Shown: piece by piece, positions 8,642-17,489 of the stretch
Position numbering within the stretch: position 1 is the first letter of the stretch
How the letters are laid out: each line of letters starts with the position of its first letter
Assembly (NCBI GenBank): GCA_964503275.1
Contig: CAZCZO010000001.1
Location: 174,113-238,112 of the forward strand
Reading direction: 5' to 3'
Length of the DNA stretch: 64,000 nucleotides
DNA from: DASRAP01 sp964503275
GTDB taxonomy: Bacteria; Gemmatimonadota; Gemmatimonadetes; Gemmatimonadales; Gemmatimonadaceae
The notes under the pieces: model-generated
Told to the model about the DNA's origin: nothing
Seen by the model: the letters and a program-made list of their open reading frames with translations, nothing else
Databases searched by the model: none
Position numbers and translations under genes: made by a program

Positions 8642-8812
8642 ATGAAACTCAGCGACGAGATGAACGCCGAGCTGGAGCGTCGGCTCACGCTCGCCGAGCG
8701 TGAGCGTGCGGACGACCCCGCCTTCGCGGACCTCCCGCGCGCGGACGGCATCGCGCTCCTGCTGCTGCTCGCGGTGTCGCTCGTCGGTGTGGCCATCCAG
8801 CAGATCCTGTAG
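8642..8812 (+). CDS. 56-residue single-helix membrane protein, likely permease accessory
   Basis: The frame encodes a charged amphipathic start (MKLSDEMNAELERRLTLAER) followed by one transmembrane helix at about 35-53. Its TAG stop is immediately followed by the GTG start of the permease at 8813, in the same reading frame, so the two are probably translated together. Small one-helix proteins encoded just before transporters (for example YhdT before PanF) are known as subunits or stabilisers; that role is inferred here from position only. The short length means automatic callers would often miss it. Confidence 0.65.
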   Translation: MKLSDEMNAELERRLTLAERERADDPAFADLPRADGIALLLLLAVSLVGVAIQQIL

Positions 8813-10252
8813 GTGACGACGCCGGGCCGACGGGCGGCCGAGTCGGACCAGGCGCTGGCCGAAACGCTGCCGCTGATGCGGTCGGAGCGGTCGTGGTCGT
8901 TCGTGGACGTCGTGAGTGTGAAGTCCGGGCTCGCGATCGCGACCTGGGCCTTCCTCTTCGGCGGGGCCACCGCGCAGCTGGTCGGGTTCTGGGACGGCGT
9001 GTTCGCGATGCTGTTCGGCGAGACCATCGGCGTGGTGCTCTTGCTGGTCGCGATGGTGCTCCCCTCGAGCAAGTGGGGCACCGAGCTCTTCGTGCACCAG
9101 CGATCGGTCTACGGGACCGTGGGTGTGATGGCCTTCGTGCTGATCGTCGTGGTGGGCCTGCTCTTCGCGTGGGCCAGCGTCCTGGCGACGATGATCGGCA
9201 AGGCCAGCGTCGAGATCGTGCGCGCCGTGTTCGGCGTATTGCCGATCAGCGTGGAGCTCTTCACGTCCACCGTGTCGCTGCTGGTGCTCGCGCTTGGGTG
9301 GGGCGTGATCGCCTCGGGCAGTCGCGGCGTGCGGGTGTTGAACCGCGTGGCGGCGCCGGCGCTCCTGGCGCTCACGGGATGGCTCCTTATCGCCGTCTTC
9401 CGTCATGTGCCGCTGGCCACGCTGGCGGCCGCCCCACCCGTGGCGGCGAGCGGGGACCGCGCCATGGACATCATGTTGGCCGTGGAGTTGCACATCGCCG
9501 GTGGGCTGAGTTGGGCCGGCCTCGCCGCGAACCTCGGCCGGTACGCCCATACCCAACGCTCGGTCGTGTGGGGCAGCATGATCTCCTATGTGCTGGTGTC
9601 GTGTCTGGCGTCGACCGCTGGCCTCGCCTCGGCGTTGACGCTGGCGAGCGCCGATCCCGTCGAGTGGATGGTCCCGATCGTCGGACCACTGGCCGGCGTG
9701 CTGCTCTTGGTGCTGCTGGCCCTCGCGAATCTCAGCAGCCTCGTCGGCATGCTCCAAGGCAATTGCCAGACGCTCGTCCAACACCTCGGCCCGCGCCTGC
9801 AACGGTTGGGTTGGACGCAGTACACCCTGCTGGTCAGCATCGGCGCAGCGATCACGACGTTGCTCGCGACGGACACCTTGTACGACCGCTTTTTCGTCTT
9901 CGTGTCGTACTCGCAGGCAGTGATGGTGCCCATGGCGGGTATCGCGTTCGCCGACCGCGTGTGGCTCCGCCGCAACCAGGTCGATGTGCGTGCGCTGTAC
10001 CACGACGGCGAGGGCACGGCCTACCGCTACTGGCGCCGGGTGAATCCGGTCGCCTTCGTCTCGCTGTTCGTGGGTGGCGCGGTATACCTTGGCCTGTTCG
10101 ATCCCATCGCGCTGACGGGCTCGGCGGTCTTCCTGCATCTGTCGGCGAGTGTGCCGGCGTTCGTCGCGGCGGGCGCCTCGCACGTGCTGCTCACGCGCGC
10201 GCTGGTGATCCCAGCGGGGAAGGGTGGGTATGCCGGGCGCGTCACGCGGTGA
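8813..10252 (+). CDS. NCS1-family purine/pyrimidine-type permease
   Basis: The 479-residue protein has about twelve hydrophobic segments and the layout of nucleobase:cation symporters (cytosine permease/CodB-like): an N-terminal segment before helix 1, the central HIAGGLSWAGLAANLGRYA region around 225, and the C-terminal FADRVWLRRNQVDV loop followed by WRRVNPVAFVSLFVGG. It should import a nucleobase or related ring compound with Na+ or H+ across the inner membrane; the substrate cannot be read from sequence. The GTG start directly abuts the stop of the small membrane protein gene, and an SDR gene lies just upstream, suggesting one operon. A GC hairpin covers its 3' end. Confidence 0.8.
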   Translation: MTTPGRRAAESDQALAETLPLMRSERSWSFVDVVSVKSGLAIATWAFLFGGATAQLVGFWDGVFAMLFGETIGVVLLLVAMVLPSSKWGTELFVHQRSVYGTVGVMAFVLIVVVGLLFAWASVLATMIGKASVEIVRAVFGVLPISVELFTSTVSLLVLALGWGVIASGSRGVRVLNRVAAPALLALTGWLLIAVFRHVPLATLAAAPPVAASGDRAMDIMLAVELHIAGGLSWAGLAANLGRYAHTQRSVVWGSMISYVLVSCLASTAGLASALTLASADPVEWMVPIVGPLAGVLLLVLLALANLSSLVGMLQGNCQTLVQHLGPRLQRLGWTQYTLLVSIGAAITTLLATDTLYDRFFVFVSYSQAVMVPMAGIAFADRVWLRRNQVDVRALYHDGEGTAYRYWRRVNPVAFVSLFVGGAVYLGLFDPIALTGSAVFLHLSASVPAFVAAGASHVLLTRALVIPAGKGGYAGRVTR

Positions 10253-10261
10253 GCGCCCGGC
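10232..10261. terminator. GC-rich hairpin at convergent gene ends
   Basis: GCCGGGCGC (10232-10240) and GCGCCCGGC (10253-10261) form a perfect 9-bp stem with a 12-nt loop, over the stop of the permease and just before the end of the peroxiredoxin gene. There is no U-tract on either side, so a bidirectional terminator is only likely. Confidence 0.4.
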
Positions 10262-10273
10262 GTCCCTCCGCTG

Positions 10274-10927
10274 TCAGCTGACGAGCTTGGTGTAGCGCAG
10301 GTACGGCAGCACTTTGTCGAAGTGGCCGAACTTCTCGGTCGCCGCCTCGTCGTTCACCGCGACGGGGATGATCACATCGTCGCCCGGTGCCCAGTTGGCC
10401 GGGGTCGCGACGCCGCGACCGGTCGAGGTCTGCAAGGCGTCCAGCGCGCGGAGCACCTCCGCGAAGTTGCGGCCGACGGTCATGGGGTAGGTCATCGACA
10501 GCTTGAGCTTCTTGTCGGGTCCGATGATGAACACCGCGCGCACCGTCGCCGTGTCGGCCGGGGTGCGACCGTCGGGCAGGTAGGCATCGGCGGGGAGCAT
10601 GTCGAAGGCCTTCGCGATCTCGAGCCCCGTGTCCACGAGGATGGGGAAGGCTGGTGCCGCGCCGCCGACCCTCTCGATGTCGAGCTTCCAGCGCTGGTGC
10701 TCCTCCACCCCATCGACGGAGATCCCGATCACCTTGGTGCCCCGCTTCTGCCACTCGTCGTCGAGCCGGGCCACGGCGCCGAACTCGGTCGTGCAGACCG
10801 GTGTGAAGTCCTTGGGATGCGAGAACAGGATCGCCCAGCTGTCGCCGATCCACTCATGGAATTTGATCGTGCCCTGATCGGTCTCGGCGGTGAAATCGGG
10901 GACGGTGTCGTTGATGCGGAGCGTCAT
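10274..10927 (-). CDS. 1-Cys peroxiredoxin, Prx6 type
   Basis: Prx6 enzymes reduce hydrogen peroxide and organic peroxides in the cytoplasm. The 217-residue protein has the peroxidatic site FTPVCTTE with Cys45, and no other cysteine, so it is a true 1-Cys enzyme that needs an outside reductant. The long C-terminal region (YPMTVGRNFAEVLRALDALQ, then NWAPGDDVIIP and the closing LPYLRYTKLV) is the Prx6 dimerisation domain. The length is normal for the family. A clean TATAAT lies 44 nt upstream. It stands alone and is convergent with the permease. Confidence 0.93.
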   Translation of the reverse strand: MTLRINDTVPDFTAETDQGTIKFHEWIGDSWAILFSHPKDFTPVCTTEFGAVARLDDEWQKRGTKVIGISVDGVEEHQRWKLDIERVGGAAPAFPILVDTGLEIAKAFDMLPADAYLPDGRTPADTATVRAVFIIGPDKKLKLSMTYPMTVGRNFAEVLRALDALQTSTGRGVATPANWAPGDDVIIPVAVNDEAATEKFGHFDKVLPYLRYTKLVS

Positions 10928-10971
10928 GGTGGAGCTCGTGGCGGGGGTGAGGGGCCGATCGGGGCGAAGCG

Positions 10972-10977
10972 ATTATA
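10972..10977 (-). promoter_or_regulatory. -10 element TATAAT of the peroxiredoxin gene
   Basis: A consensus TATAAT on the minus strand, 44 nt before the ATG at 10927. No good -35 is seen at 17 bp, so an activator may be involved. Confidence 0.45.
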
Positions 10978-11002
10978 CGGCGACCGGGCGGACTCCGCCA
11001 CC

Positions 11003-11503
11003 TTACGGCGTGATCCCGATCGCGGCCATCCCGGCCTTCACGGCCTGTGCGTCCTCGGCCCCCCGCGCGCCGCTGGCACTGAACGCGCCCAGCACCTTCC
11101 CGTCGCGGCGCAGCAGGAGCCCGCCGTCGAAGGTCACCGCGTTCTCGAGGGCCGCGATCCGGCCGGCCTGCACGGCCGCGGCGTAGTCCAGCGTGTGCAT
11201 GCCCGAGCGGATCGCGGTGCTGACCTTCCGCATCGCGATGTCGTAGTTGCGCGTCGGCACGCCGTCCATGCGCCGCAGATAGATGGGCGTGCCCTCGGCG
11301 TCGCTGATCACGAAGGCCAGGTTCCACCCGTTCTTGCGCGCCTCGGCCTCGGCGGCGTCGACGGCGCGCTTGGCCTCGTCGAGCGTGATCCGCGGCGCGG
11401 GCGGGGCGGCCTGCTGCGCCTGCGCGTGTGCGGCCGAGGGGGCGAGCCACAGCAACAGCGCGGCGGCAGCGGCGATGGACGTCCGGGAGAGAGGGCGCGG
11501 CAT
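11003..11503 (-). CDS. exported GlcG/HbpS-like protein
   Basis: The 166-residue protein has a clear Sec signal (hydrophobic stretch ending in APSAAHAQ) and then the GlcG/HbpS fold: ITLDEAKRAVDAAEAEA, VISDAEGTPIYLRRMDG, AIRSGMHT and GGLLLRRDGKVLGAFSASGA. Relatives bind haem or occur in glycolate loci; the ligand here is unknown. The ATG at 11503 is chosen because the signal peptide begins there. The protein should act in the periplasm. It is divergent from the DinB gene at 11589, with 85 bp between the starts. Confidence 0.8.
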   Translation of the reverse strand: MPRPLSRTSIAAAAALLLWLAPSAAHAQAQQAAPPAPRITLDEAKRAVDAAEAEARKNGWNLAFVISDAEGTPIYLRRMDGVPTRNYDIAMRKVSTAIRSGMHTLDYAAAVQAGRIAALENAVTFDGGLLLRRDGKVLGAFSASGARGAEDAQAVKAGMAAIGITP

Positions 11504-11588
11504 GGGGCAGCTCCGGGTGGGTGGGGTGTGCGGTCTTGGGCGCTCCAGTAAACTACACCAGACCCTTGCACCAGGACCGACGACGCTC

Positions 11589-12083
11589 ATGATGATCGCC
11601 GAGGCGCGCAGCCTGTTCGACTACAACGCGTGGGCCAATGCCCGCGTCTTCGAGACGGTGGGCCGTCTGCCCGTCGAAGCGCAGTTGCAGACGGTGGTGA
11701 GCAGCTTCCCGTCCGTCCTCGATACGTTGGCGCACATCGTCGGCGCCGAGTGGATCTGGTCGAAGCGGTGGATGGGTGAGAGCCCGGATCGGTTCCCCGA
11801 CTGGGTGGCGCAGCCCGAGTGCGGGGACCTGCGTCAGCGGCTGGCGGCGGTGGAGGCCGAGCGTGCGGACCTGTTGGGCGCGATGCAGGACGCCGACCTC
11901 GAGCGCATCGTGCGCTACGGTACGCTCAGCGGGCAGCAGTTCGCCGACCCGCTGGGCCAGTTGATGCGGCACGTGGTGAACCACTCGACCTACCACCGCG
12001 GCCAGATCGCGACGCAGCTGCGGCAGTTGGGGCGGACGCCGCCGGGGACGGACTACATCTTGTGGCTTCGGGCGGGGCGGTGA
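11589..12083 (+). CDS. DinB-family protein
   Basis: The 164-residue protein has the four-helix DinB/YfiT fold with the usual metal-site histidines: one in LAHIVGAEW and two in HSTYHRGQ. DinB-like proteins include thiol-dependent transferases (bacillithiol or mycothiol type); many are uncharacterised, as here. Two ATG codons in a row (11589 and 11592) are possible starts. The stop overlaps the start of the next gene as TGATG, so the two are co-translated. A TAAACT box at 11549-11554 is a possible -10. Confidence 0.8.
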   Translation: MMIAEARSLFDYNAWANARVFETVGRLPVEAQLQTVVSSFPSVLDTLAHIVGAEWIWSKRWMGESPDRFPDWVAQPECGDLRQRLAAVEAERADLLGAMQDADLERIVRYGTLSGQQFADPLGQLMRHVVNHSTYHRGQIATQLRQLGRTPPGTDYILWLRAGR

Positions 12084-12646
12084 TGGCAGGGGCTACCCGC
12101 GCGTGGGAGGCTCTGCCGAGGAACAAGACGGACAGAGTCGGTCGCATTCGGTGGCGACGCGGCGCCACGGTCGTCGTACTCGTCATGCTCGGACTCGGTC
12201 GGCCCATGGCGGCGCAGTCTTCCGTGCTCGGTCCCGCACCAGTCGACTCAGCAGTCGCCCGCATGGTGATGGCCGCGGCGTTCGGTACGCTGGGCCACTC
12301 GCTGGCTCGCGCCGCGCTGGACTCGACGAGCGTCAGCGCTTGGGAGATCCGTACCCCGACAGACGCGCCCGAGCTGTGGGATGCGTTCCGGGCCCATCTG
12401 CTGCGCAGTGTGCGGGGTCGCGCGCTGACGGCGATGGACACCGTTCGCTCGACGATCAGCATCGGCCCCATCATCGTGCGCAATGATTCGCTGCTCGCCG
12501 AGTTCACCGTCGGCAGCGCGTGGCGTTGTCCGGATGGCTGGAAGGGCAGCGATACGATGTACGAGGTGCGCGCGCAGCGCTACGGGACGTCGTGGACGGG
12601 AACGCGGACCGAGGTGGTGGGACACTCTACGAGTTTGGGCTGCTGA
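12083..12646 (+). CDS. exported protein, unknown function
   Basis: The 187-residue protein begins with a basic region and a hydrophobic helix (ATVVVLVMLGLGRPMAAQ), which looks like a Sec signal with a long n-region; a later start cannot be excluded. The mature part contains STISIGPIIVRNDSLLAEF, then WRCPDGWKGSDTMYEV and a C-terminal cysteine. The pattern suggests a small beta-sandwich. I recognise no family. The ATG overlaps the DinB stop. Confidence 0.6.
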   Translation: MAGATRAWEALPRNKTDRVGRIRWRRGATVVVLVMLGLGRPMAAQSSVLGPAPVDSAVARMVMAAAFGTLGHSLARAALDSTSVSAWEIRTPTDAPELWDAFRAHLLRSVRGRALTAMDTVRSTISIGPIIVRNDSLLAEFTVGSAWRCPDGWKGSDTMYEVRAQRYGTSWTGTRTEVVGHSTSLGC

Positions 12647-12733
12647 CCAGATGTGCCTGAACGGACTCGGTCCGGTCCGAGCGTTGTCGGTAGCCGCTCG
12701 AGTTCCTTGGCAGCGGACGGTTTGATCAGGACG

Positions 12734-12964
12734 CTATAACTTGCCATGCCGCTTCAGGTCCGTCAGCACATCCTCGAATCGCAGGTCGGGTTCCTTCGCT
12801 CGCGCACGTGCGGCGCTCAGGTCATCAGCATCTTCCGCGAGGGACGCGCGCACGGCGGCGTTCACCAGCTCTGACATCGAGCGGTCCGTCTCAAGGGCCT
12901 TCACGCGCAACGCCCGGTGCAGGCTCGAGTCGAAGTACACGGTCGCTCGTTTCGTGGTGGTCAT
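12734..12964 (-). CDS. orphan ribbon-helix-helix protein (CopG-like antitoxin)
   Basis: The 76-residue protein has the RHH fold: TKRATVYFDSSLHRALRV as strand and helix 1, then SMSELVNAAVRASL as helix 2. The acidic tail (EPDLRFEDVLTDLKRHG) looks like the toxin-binding segment of antitoxins from RelE/ParE-type pairs. No toxin gene follows on the minus strand (about 90 bp to the end of the exported-protein gene), so it is an orphan or a solo repressor. The probable operator is a tandem 8-bp repeat just upstream (12984-12999), and TATAAC (12980-12985) is a possible -10. Confidence 0.7.
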   Translation of the reverse strand: MTTTKRATVYFDSSLHRALRVKALETDRSMSELVNAAVRASLAEDADDLSAARARAKEPDLRFEDVLTDLKRHGKL

Positions 12965-12983
12965 AGGCGGTACGCCAGCGTTA

Positions 12984-12999
12984 TAACGTCATAACGTCA
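12984..12999 (-). repeat. tandem TAACGTCA octamers, probable RHH operator
   Basis: TAACGTCA occurs twice in direct succession (12984-12991 and 12992-12999), about 20 bp before the RHH start. RHH dimers typically bind pairs of short repeats, so this is the likely self-regulatory operator. The second copy includes the stop codon of the DUF6850 gene. Confidence 0.5.
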
Positions 13000-14646
13000 A
13001 TACCGGAGCCCCAACGCGAAGCTCCACCCCGTACGCGTCCCCGTCGGCTGCAGTAGCTCCGGCACCTCGCGCGTCGGTGCCGTCTGTTCGTAGCGCAGGG
13101 TCGTCAGCAGCGTCGAGCCCGCGACCGGGATGCGGCCCGTGATCCAGAGCGCCGTCGCCCGCGCCTCGGCGACTTCGTACGCCAACATCGGGGCGAGCAA
13201 GCGCTGATTCACCGGCTGCATCTCCTCGACCGCCGGGAGCCGCCCGGACGCGGCTGATGATGTGCCCGACACCCCCATCGCGACGGTACCACGCGGCAGG
13301 TCGCGCGCCACTTCGATCGCGCCGAAGGTCTGCGCGCCCTCGAGATCGATGAACAGCTCGGCCACGAAGTCGCGTGCGTCGCGTGTGGTCGTGCCACCAC
13401 CACCGAGCACGGCCACCTGCCACGCTCCGTACCGGCCGCGCAGGTCCAACTCCACGGTGCGCTGCGCATGACTGGCGACATAGGCCACGCCTTCGAGATC
13501 CAGACGCCGGCCCGTCCCATCGTGCGAGGCGTCCGCGACGACCGCGGTGAGCCGCCACTGCTCCGTCAGCGCACGCTGGGCCTGCAGACGCGTCTCCTGC
13601 CCCGTCGTCCGCCAGCGGTTGACCTGCGGATTGATCTGCACCGCGAGCACGCCATCCTCGGCGAGGTCGCCCTGCTCATGTGTGGCCGTGATGGACGTGC
13701 CGGCGACCATGAACGATCCGGTGAGGCCCGGCGCATGCGCACGGCGCTGCTCGCGCGTGAACAGACTCACCGTGCCCTCGACCGGCACCGAGATCGGCTC
13801 GTCGAATCCGCGCACGGGGAAGTACACCGTCGCCGCCGGGCGCGGGTTCAGGATGTTAGTCTCGACCGGCTCCATCGCCCGCGCGTAGGCGCCGAGACGC
13901 GCACTCAACCACGGCAGCGCACGCTCTGCGCCAACGCTCCAGGCGGGATGCGCACTGCGGCCTGCACGGCGCAGCGGTGCATCGAAGGTGGTCTGCTCGC
14001 GCACCTCCAGACCGGCCGCGAGCCCGAGCCCGAAGCCGTACAGCTCCCAGCCCAGCGCGCCTTCGAGCCGCGCGCGCGTCCGTGCCATGGGTGGCGTGAC
14101 CGAATCGGTCGCGAGGAACGGCGAGCCACTGTACGGGGTCAGTCGCGAGGTGTTGCTGCTGGGGTCCAGCGATTCACGATCGACCACGAAGCGGCCGATG
14201 CCCACGCCGCGAGTCCCCACCCGCGCCCAGCCTTGGCCACTGACGCCGAACACCGATGCGGCGCCGGGATCCAACGGGCGTCGATACTCGCCGCTCGCGC
14301 CCGCGAGCACACCGCGCAGGTCACCGAAGCGCGCAGAGTCTGCCGACGGACTGAGATCGCGCGCGAGCGCCCCGGGCGCCCCGCTGAGGAAGAAGGCCCC
14401 GGCGATGGGAGCGGGTGCGTCCAGCAATCCTGGGGCCAGCGGCGCACGCAACATGCCGCGTGGTGCCTCACTGACGGGCCGCAGTGGCGACCATCCCCCC
14501 AGCCACACGGCCGACGGCGCCGAGAGCGGTGCGTGGACGTCGCCGGCGCGGCCCCATGCCGTGGGTGGGGTGTCCTGAGCGGTCAGCAGACCTGCGGTGG
14601 CCGACACGCCGAGGACCGCGCGTAGGGCACGGTGCATGCTGGTCAT
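12997..14646 (-). CDS. DUF6850-type outer-membrane beta-barrel protein
   Basis: The 549-residue protein has a signal peptide (AVLGVSATAGLLTAQ) and then a long series of alternating amphipathic strands ending in TGWSFALGLRY, a C-terminal aromatic residue as expected for an outer-membrane barrel. Its content matches the DUF6850 family found beside TonB-dependent receptors. The role is unknown; it may be a second pore or receptor component. The ATG overlaps the stop of the TonB receptor gene (ATGA), making it the last gene of the three-gene operon starting at 18823. Confidence 0.75.
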   Translation of the reverse strand: MTSMHRALRAVLGVSATAGLLTAQDTPPTAWGRAGDVHAPLSAPSAVWLGGWSPLRPVSEAPRGMLRAPLAPGLLDAPAPIAGAFFLSGAPGALARDLSPSADSARFGDLRGVLAGASGEYRRPLDPGAASVFGVSGQGWARVGTRGVGIGRFVVDRESLDPSSNTSRLTPYSGSPFLATDSVTPPMARTRARLEGALGWELYGFGLGLAAGLEVREQTTFDAPLRRAGRSAHPAWSVGAERALPWLSARLGAYARAMEPVETNILNPRPAATVYFPVRGFDEPISVPVEGTVSLFTREQRRAHAPGLTGSFMVAGTSITATHEQGDLAEDGVLAVQINPQVNRWRTTGQETRLQAQRALTEQWRLTAVVADASHDGTGRRLDLEGVAYVASHAQRTVELDLRGRYGAWQVAVLGGGGTTTRDARDFVAELFIDLEGAQTFGAIEVARDLPRGTVAMGVSGTSSAASGRLPAVEEMQPVNQRLLAPMLAYEVAEARATALWITGRIPVAGSTLLTTLRYEQTAPTREVPELLQPTGTRTGWSFALGLRY

Positions 14647-17489
14647 CGCGACCCCCAGAGCCCAGCGGTCGGCAGCGTCAGTTCGACGCCGAAGCGTGTC
14701 GAGGGCGCCGTGCGCGCCGCGGCCGCCGTGAAGGTCACGAAGCGGTCGAAGGTGTTGAACACGTAGAACGAGAGCCGCCCGGCGCCGAGCACTGACTTGG
14801 CCACTTGCAGCGACAGTAGCCAGTCATCGGCCACGCGCGAGATGGAGTTCCGGGCGTCGCCTCGCGCACTGCGCAGGTCCGCGAACTCGGGCGCAGTCCG
14901 TGCGGCCTCGGGCACCGGGACCAGTTCCCCCTCCCGCGTGACATAGCCCAGGAACGACAGCGAGTCGTTCCGCGAGAGCGTCTGTCGCTCCTCACCGAGG
15001 CGCTGCTGCAGCGTGCCCGTGATGACCAAGCCCAACTCGGGTTGGTGATGCACGAGGCGCCACGTGACGATGGTGCGCTTGCTCCGCGTGGTCGCGCTGG
15101 CGAAGTACGGCACGCGCACGATCTGCGTATCCACTTGGAACTCCGCGAGTCGCGCGGCGCCGCCGAGGTCCAACTCGTCGCTCCCAAATAGGGTCTCGAC
15201 GGTCGCACCGCCGACCTCGAGCCGCGTGCGCAGGGACGGGATGGTCGGGAACGAGGCCACGACCTCCACGCCGCGATTGTCGAGGCGTCCGCCATTCACG
15301 AAGCGGTCGAGGAAGATGGGCACGGGCTCCGAGAACAGCGGCGGCTCCACGATACGGCCGGGCTGACCCGAGCCCAGCGCTGTGTCGGCCAGCGCGTATC
15401 GATCACGCGGCAGTGTGGACGCCTCGCGACGCAACGTCACCGCGCCGCGGATGCGGTCATCGAACCACGTTACACTCAATGCCCCGTACTTCGCGCCCCC
15501 ATCGAGTTCGAACCCGAGTTCGCGCTTGCTCCCGCGGGCGAGCCCGAGGTCCGGGTTGCGCGGGTCACGGATGAACGTCGTGACCACGGCGAGCCGCTCG
15601 CGCGGGTCGGGGGTGAAGCGATTGACATTCACGACGTCGAAGAACTGCCGGTCGGGTGAGAGCTGGGCGATGGTCGGCAGCTTGCTCACACTGCCCGCGC
15701 CGGCGCGGAGCCGCAGCCAGTTGCGCGGCGCGACCTGCGCGTTCACGCGCGGTTCGAGCATCGCTGAGCGGGAGCCGCTCGCCCAACTGTCGCCGTCGTG
15801 CAGCACACTGAGGCGCAGACCGGGCTGCAACTCGGCGACCATCCCACCGGCGCTGTACAGGAGGCGCGTATCGGCGTAGGCGGCCGAGGTCACGAGCGGT
15901 GCGGCCGTGTCGAAGCGGCGCGGACGGTCGTAGCCGCGCACGCCGTTGAAGGTGCCGGTCTGCGGCGGACGATCGATCGCGAAATCGTAGCCGGCGCCGG
16001 TGTTGGACTCGTGGCGCAGCTCGATACCGGCGCGCGTCTGCGCTACGCGCAGACGTCCCTCGGCGGCCACTGGGCTGCGGTCCCACTCGAGGCGCGAGTA
16101 CAGCATGCGGGGCGCACCCCGCAGCGTGTACTCGGCGGAGTAGGGGCCCTCGACGAAGGTCCCGATGGTGCGGCCCTCGGTGAGGCGGTCGGTGAACGGC
16201 GTGGTCGGGCGCGTGAGACGCCGCGCCTCGCGGGTGAACTGTGTCTGCCCGTCGTATGACAGCGTGAGCTCGACGGTGGAGCCATCGAGCGCGAGTCGGC
16301 TGCGGTGGCTGAGCCGCAGGCCATGGTCGTCCTGGAAGGAGATGCGTCCCGCCTCGATGTCGAGCCGTTCGGGCGCGTCGAAGCGCAGACGGTACCAGTC
16401 GAGCCGCGAGTCCATGGTGAGGCGCGGGAGCGCGCTGCGTCCGTCGGGCGCGAGCCGGCCATCGGGCGCCGAGCCGCGCTGCCAGCGGTGGGCAAGCTGT
16501 GCCGCGCCGCGCAGGGTCGCCGCGGAGCTGAGGGAGCGCGGGGCGGCCGTCTGCGCGAGGTTCGTGGTGAGCGTGAGCAGATGGGCACCGCTGGCCAAGC
16601 TCCGGCCGCCGACCACGTTGCCTTCGCTGGTCCGCGGGTCGAAGCGCGCGGCGAACTCCGGCGCCACGGCGACCGCACGCGTGTCGACGATGATCGCGCC
16701 CTGCGTGAGATCGCCCCAGCGTGCCGACGGGACGCCGCGGATGACCTCGACGCGTTCGAGGGCGGCCGCCGGGATGCGTCGCAGATCGACGCCGCCACCA
16801 GCGGTGGACGCTGGGGGCACGACTTCGCCGCGGGTACCTACCGTTTGGAGGTTGGCGTTGTTCGAGAGCGGGACGCCGTCGAGGACGATGAGCGTGCCCT
16901 GTGCGGTGATGTCCGCAGCACCGGGTCCGCTGACCGCGCCGGCGCCAGCGGCGGTGGACGTCGCGAGCGCGCGGAGCGAGAACTGCGCGGGACCGTCCAG
17001 CCCCGGTGGCGAGAGTGGCACGCCAGGCAGGAGCTCGAGTACCCCCTGAAGAGACGAGGCGATCTGATTGGCGATCGCATCGCGGTCGATGACACTGGCA
17101 GTTCCCAACTCGCCGCGCGCGCGTCCGCTGCGGTCGGCGGTGACGATCAGCTGTTCGAGCTGCAGGGCATTCACGGCGAGCGTGACGTCGAGTGTCAGCG
17201 CTCCGGCGCCCGGCATCGTGAAGGTGAGGCGCGTGGGCACATAGCCGACGCGCCGGACGATCAGGACCTGCGGGCCAGGCGACACGCCGCTGAGTACGAA
17301 GCGGCCGAGGCTGTCGGATCGTGCGACCAGCGCCGAGCCCTCGATGCTCAGCGATGCTCCTTCGACGGGGGCACCGGCGCCGACGCCGGCAACGCGGCCC
17401 GTGAGTCGTCCATCCTGCTGCTGTGCGGCCAGTGGTAGCGTGGCGAAGAGCGCGGCGGCTGCGAGCAGGGCTCGGGACGCGCGCGTCAC
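14643..17489 (-). CDS. TonB-dependent receptor
   Basis: The 948-residue protein has a signal peptide, an N-terminal carboxypeptidase-regulatory-like domain (RLTGRVAGVGAGAPVEGASL, about 28-100), a plug domain (VIDRDAIANQIASS to RVEVIRGVPSARWGDLTQGAI, about 132-265) and a long barrel. Such receptors take up a ligand through the outer membrane using TonB energy. Neighbouring DUF4876 and DUF6850 genes are translationally coupled on both sides (GTGA and ATGA). No siderophore, B12 or sugar gene is adjacent, so the ligand is unknown. The barrel ends in LPTAGLWGSR, not in the usual aromatic residue. Confidence 0.88.
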   Translation of the reverse strand: MTRASRALLAAAALFATLPLAAQQQDGRLTGRVAGVGAGAPVEGASLSIEGSALVARSDSLGRFVLSGVSPGPQVLIVRRVGYVPTRLTFTMPGAGALTLDVTLAVNALQLEQLIVTADRSGRARGELGTASVIDRDAIANQIASSLQGVLELLPGVPLSPPGLDGPAQFSLRALATSTAAGAGAVSGPGAADITAQGTLIVLDGVPLSNNANLQTVGTRGEVVPPASTAGGGVDLRRIPAAALERVEVIRGVPSARWGDLTQGAIIVDTRAVAVAPEFAARFDPRTSEGNVVGGRSLASGAHLLTLTTNLAQTAAPRSLSSAATLRGAAQLAHRWQRGSAPDGRLAPDGRSALPRLTMDSRLDWYRLRFDAPERLDIEAGRISFQDDHGLRLSHRSRLALDGSTVELTLSYDGQTQFTREARRLTRPTTPFTDRLTEGRTIGTFVEGPYSAEYTLRGAPRMLYSRLEWDRSPVAAEGRLRVAQTRAGIELRHESNTGAGYDFAIDRPPQTGTFNGVRGYDRPRRFDTAAPLVTSAAYADTRLLYSAGGMVAELQPGLRLSVLHDGDSWASGSRSAMLEPRVNAQVAPRNWLRLRAGAGSVSKLPTIAQLSPDRQFFDVVNVNRFTPDPRERLAVVTTFIRDPRNPDLGLARGSKRELGFELDGGAKYGALSVTWFDDRIRGAVTLRREASTLPRDRYALADTALGSGQPGRIVEPPLFSEPVPIFLDRFVNGGRLDNRGVEVVASFPTIPSLRTRLEVGGATVETLFGSDELDLGGAARLAEFQVDTQIVRVPYFASATTRSKRTIVTWRLVHHQPELGLVITGTLQQRLGEERQTLSRNDSLSFLGYVTREGELVPVPEAARTAPEFADLRSARGDARNSISRVADDWLLSLQVAKSVLGAGRLSFYVFNTFDRFVTFTAAAARTAPSTRFGVELTLPTAGLWGSR

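Noticed and set aside
7595..10183. Long open frame (862 codons) on the minus strand opposite the SDR and permease genes
   Set aside because: It is rich in His, Arg and Gln with no domain, and lies exactly antisense to well-supported genes; such frames are common opposite high-GC genes with strong third-position bias.
12646..12734. Missing toxin gene next to the orphan RHH protein
   Set aside because: Both strands were read; only about 90 bp lie between the neighbouring genes and no toxin-like frame fits.
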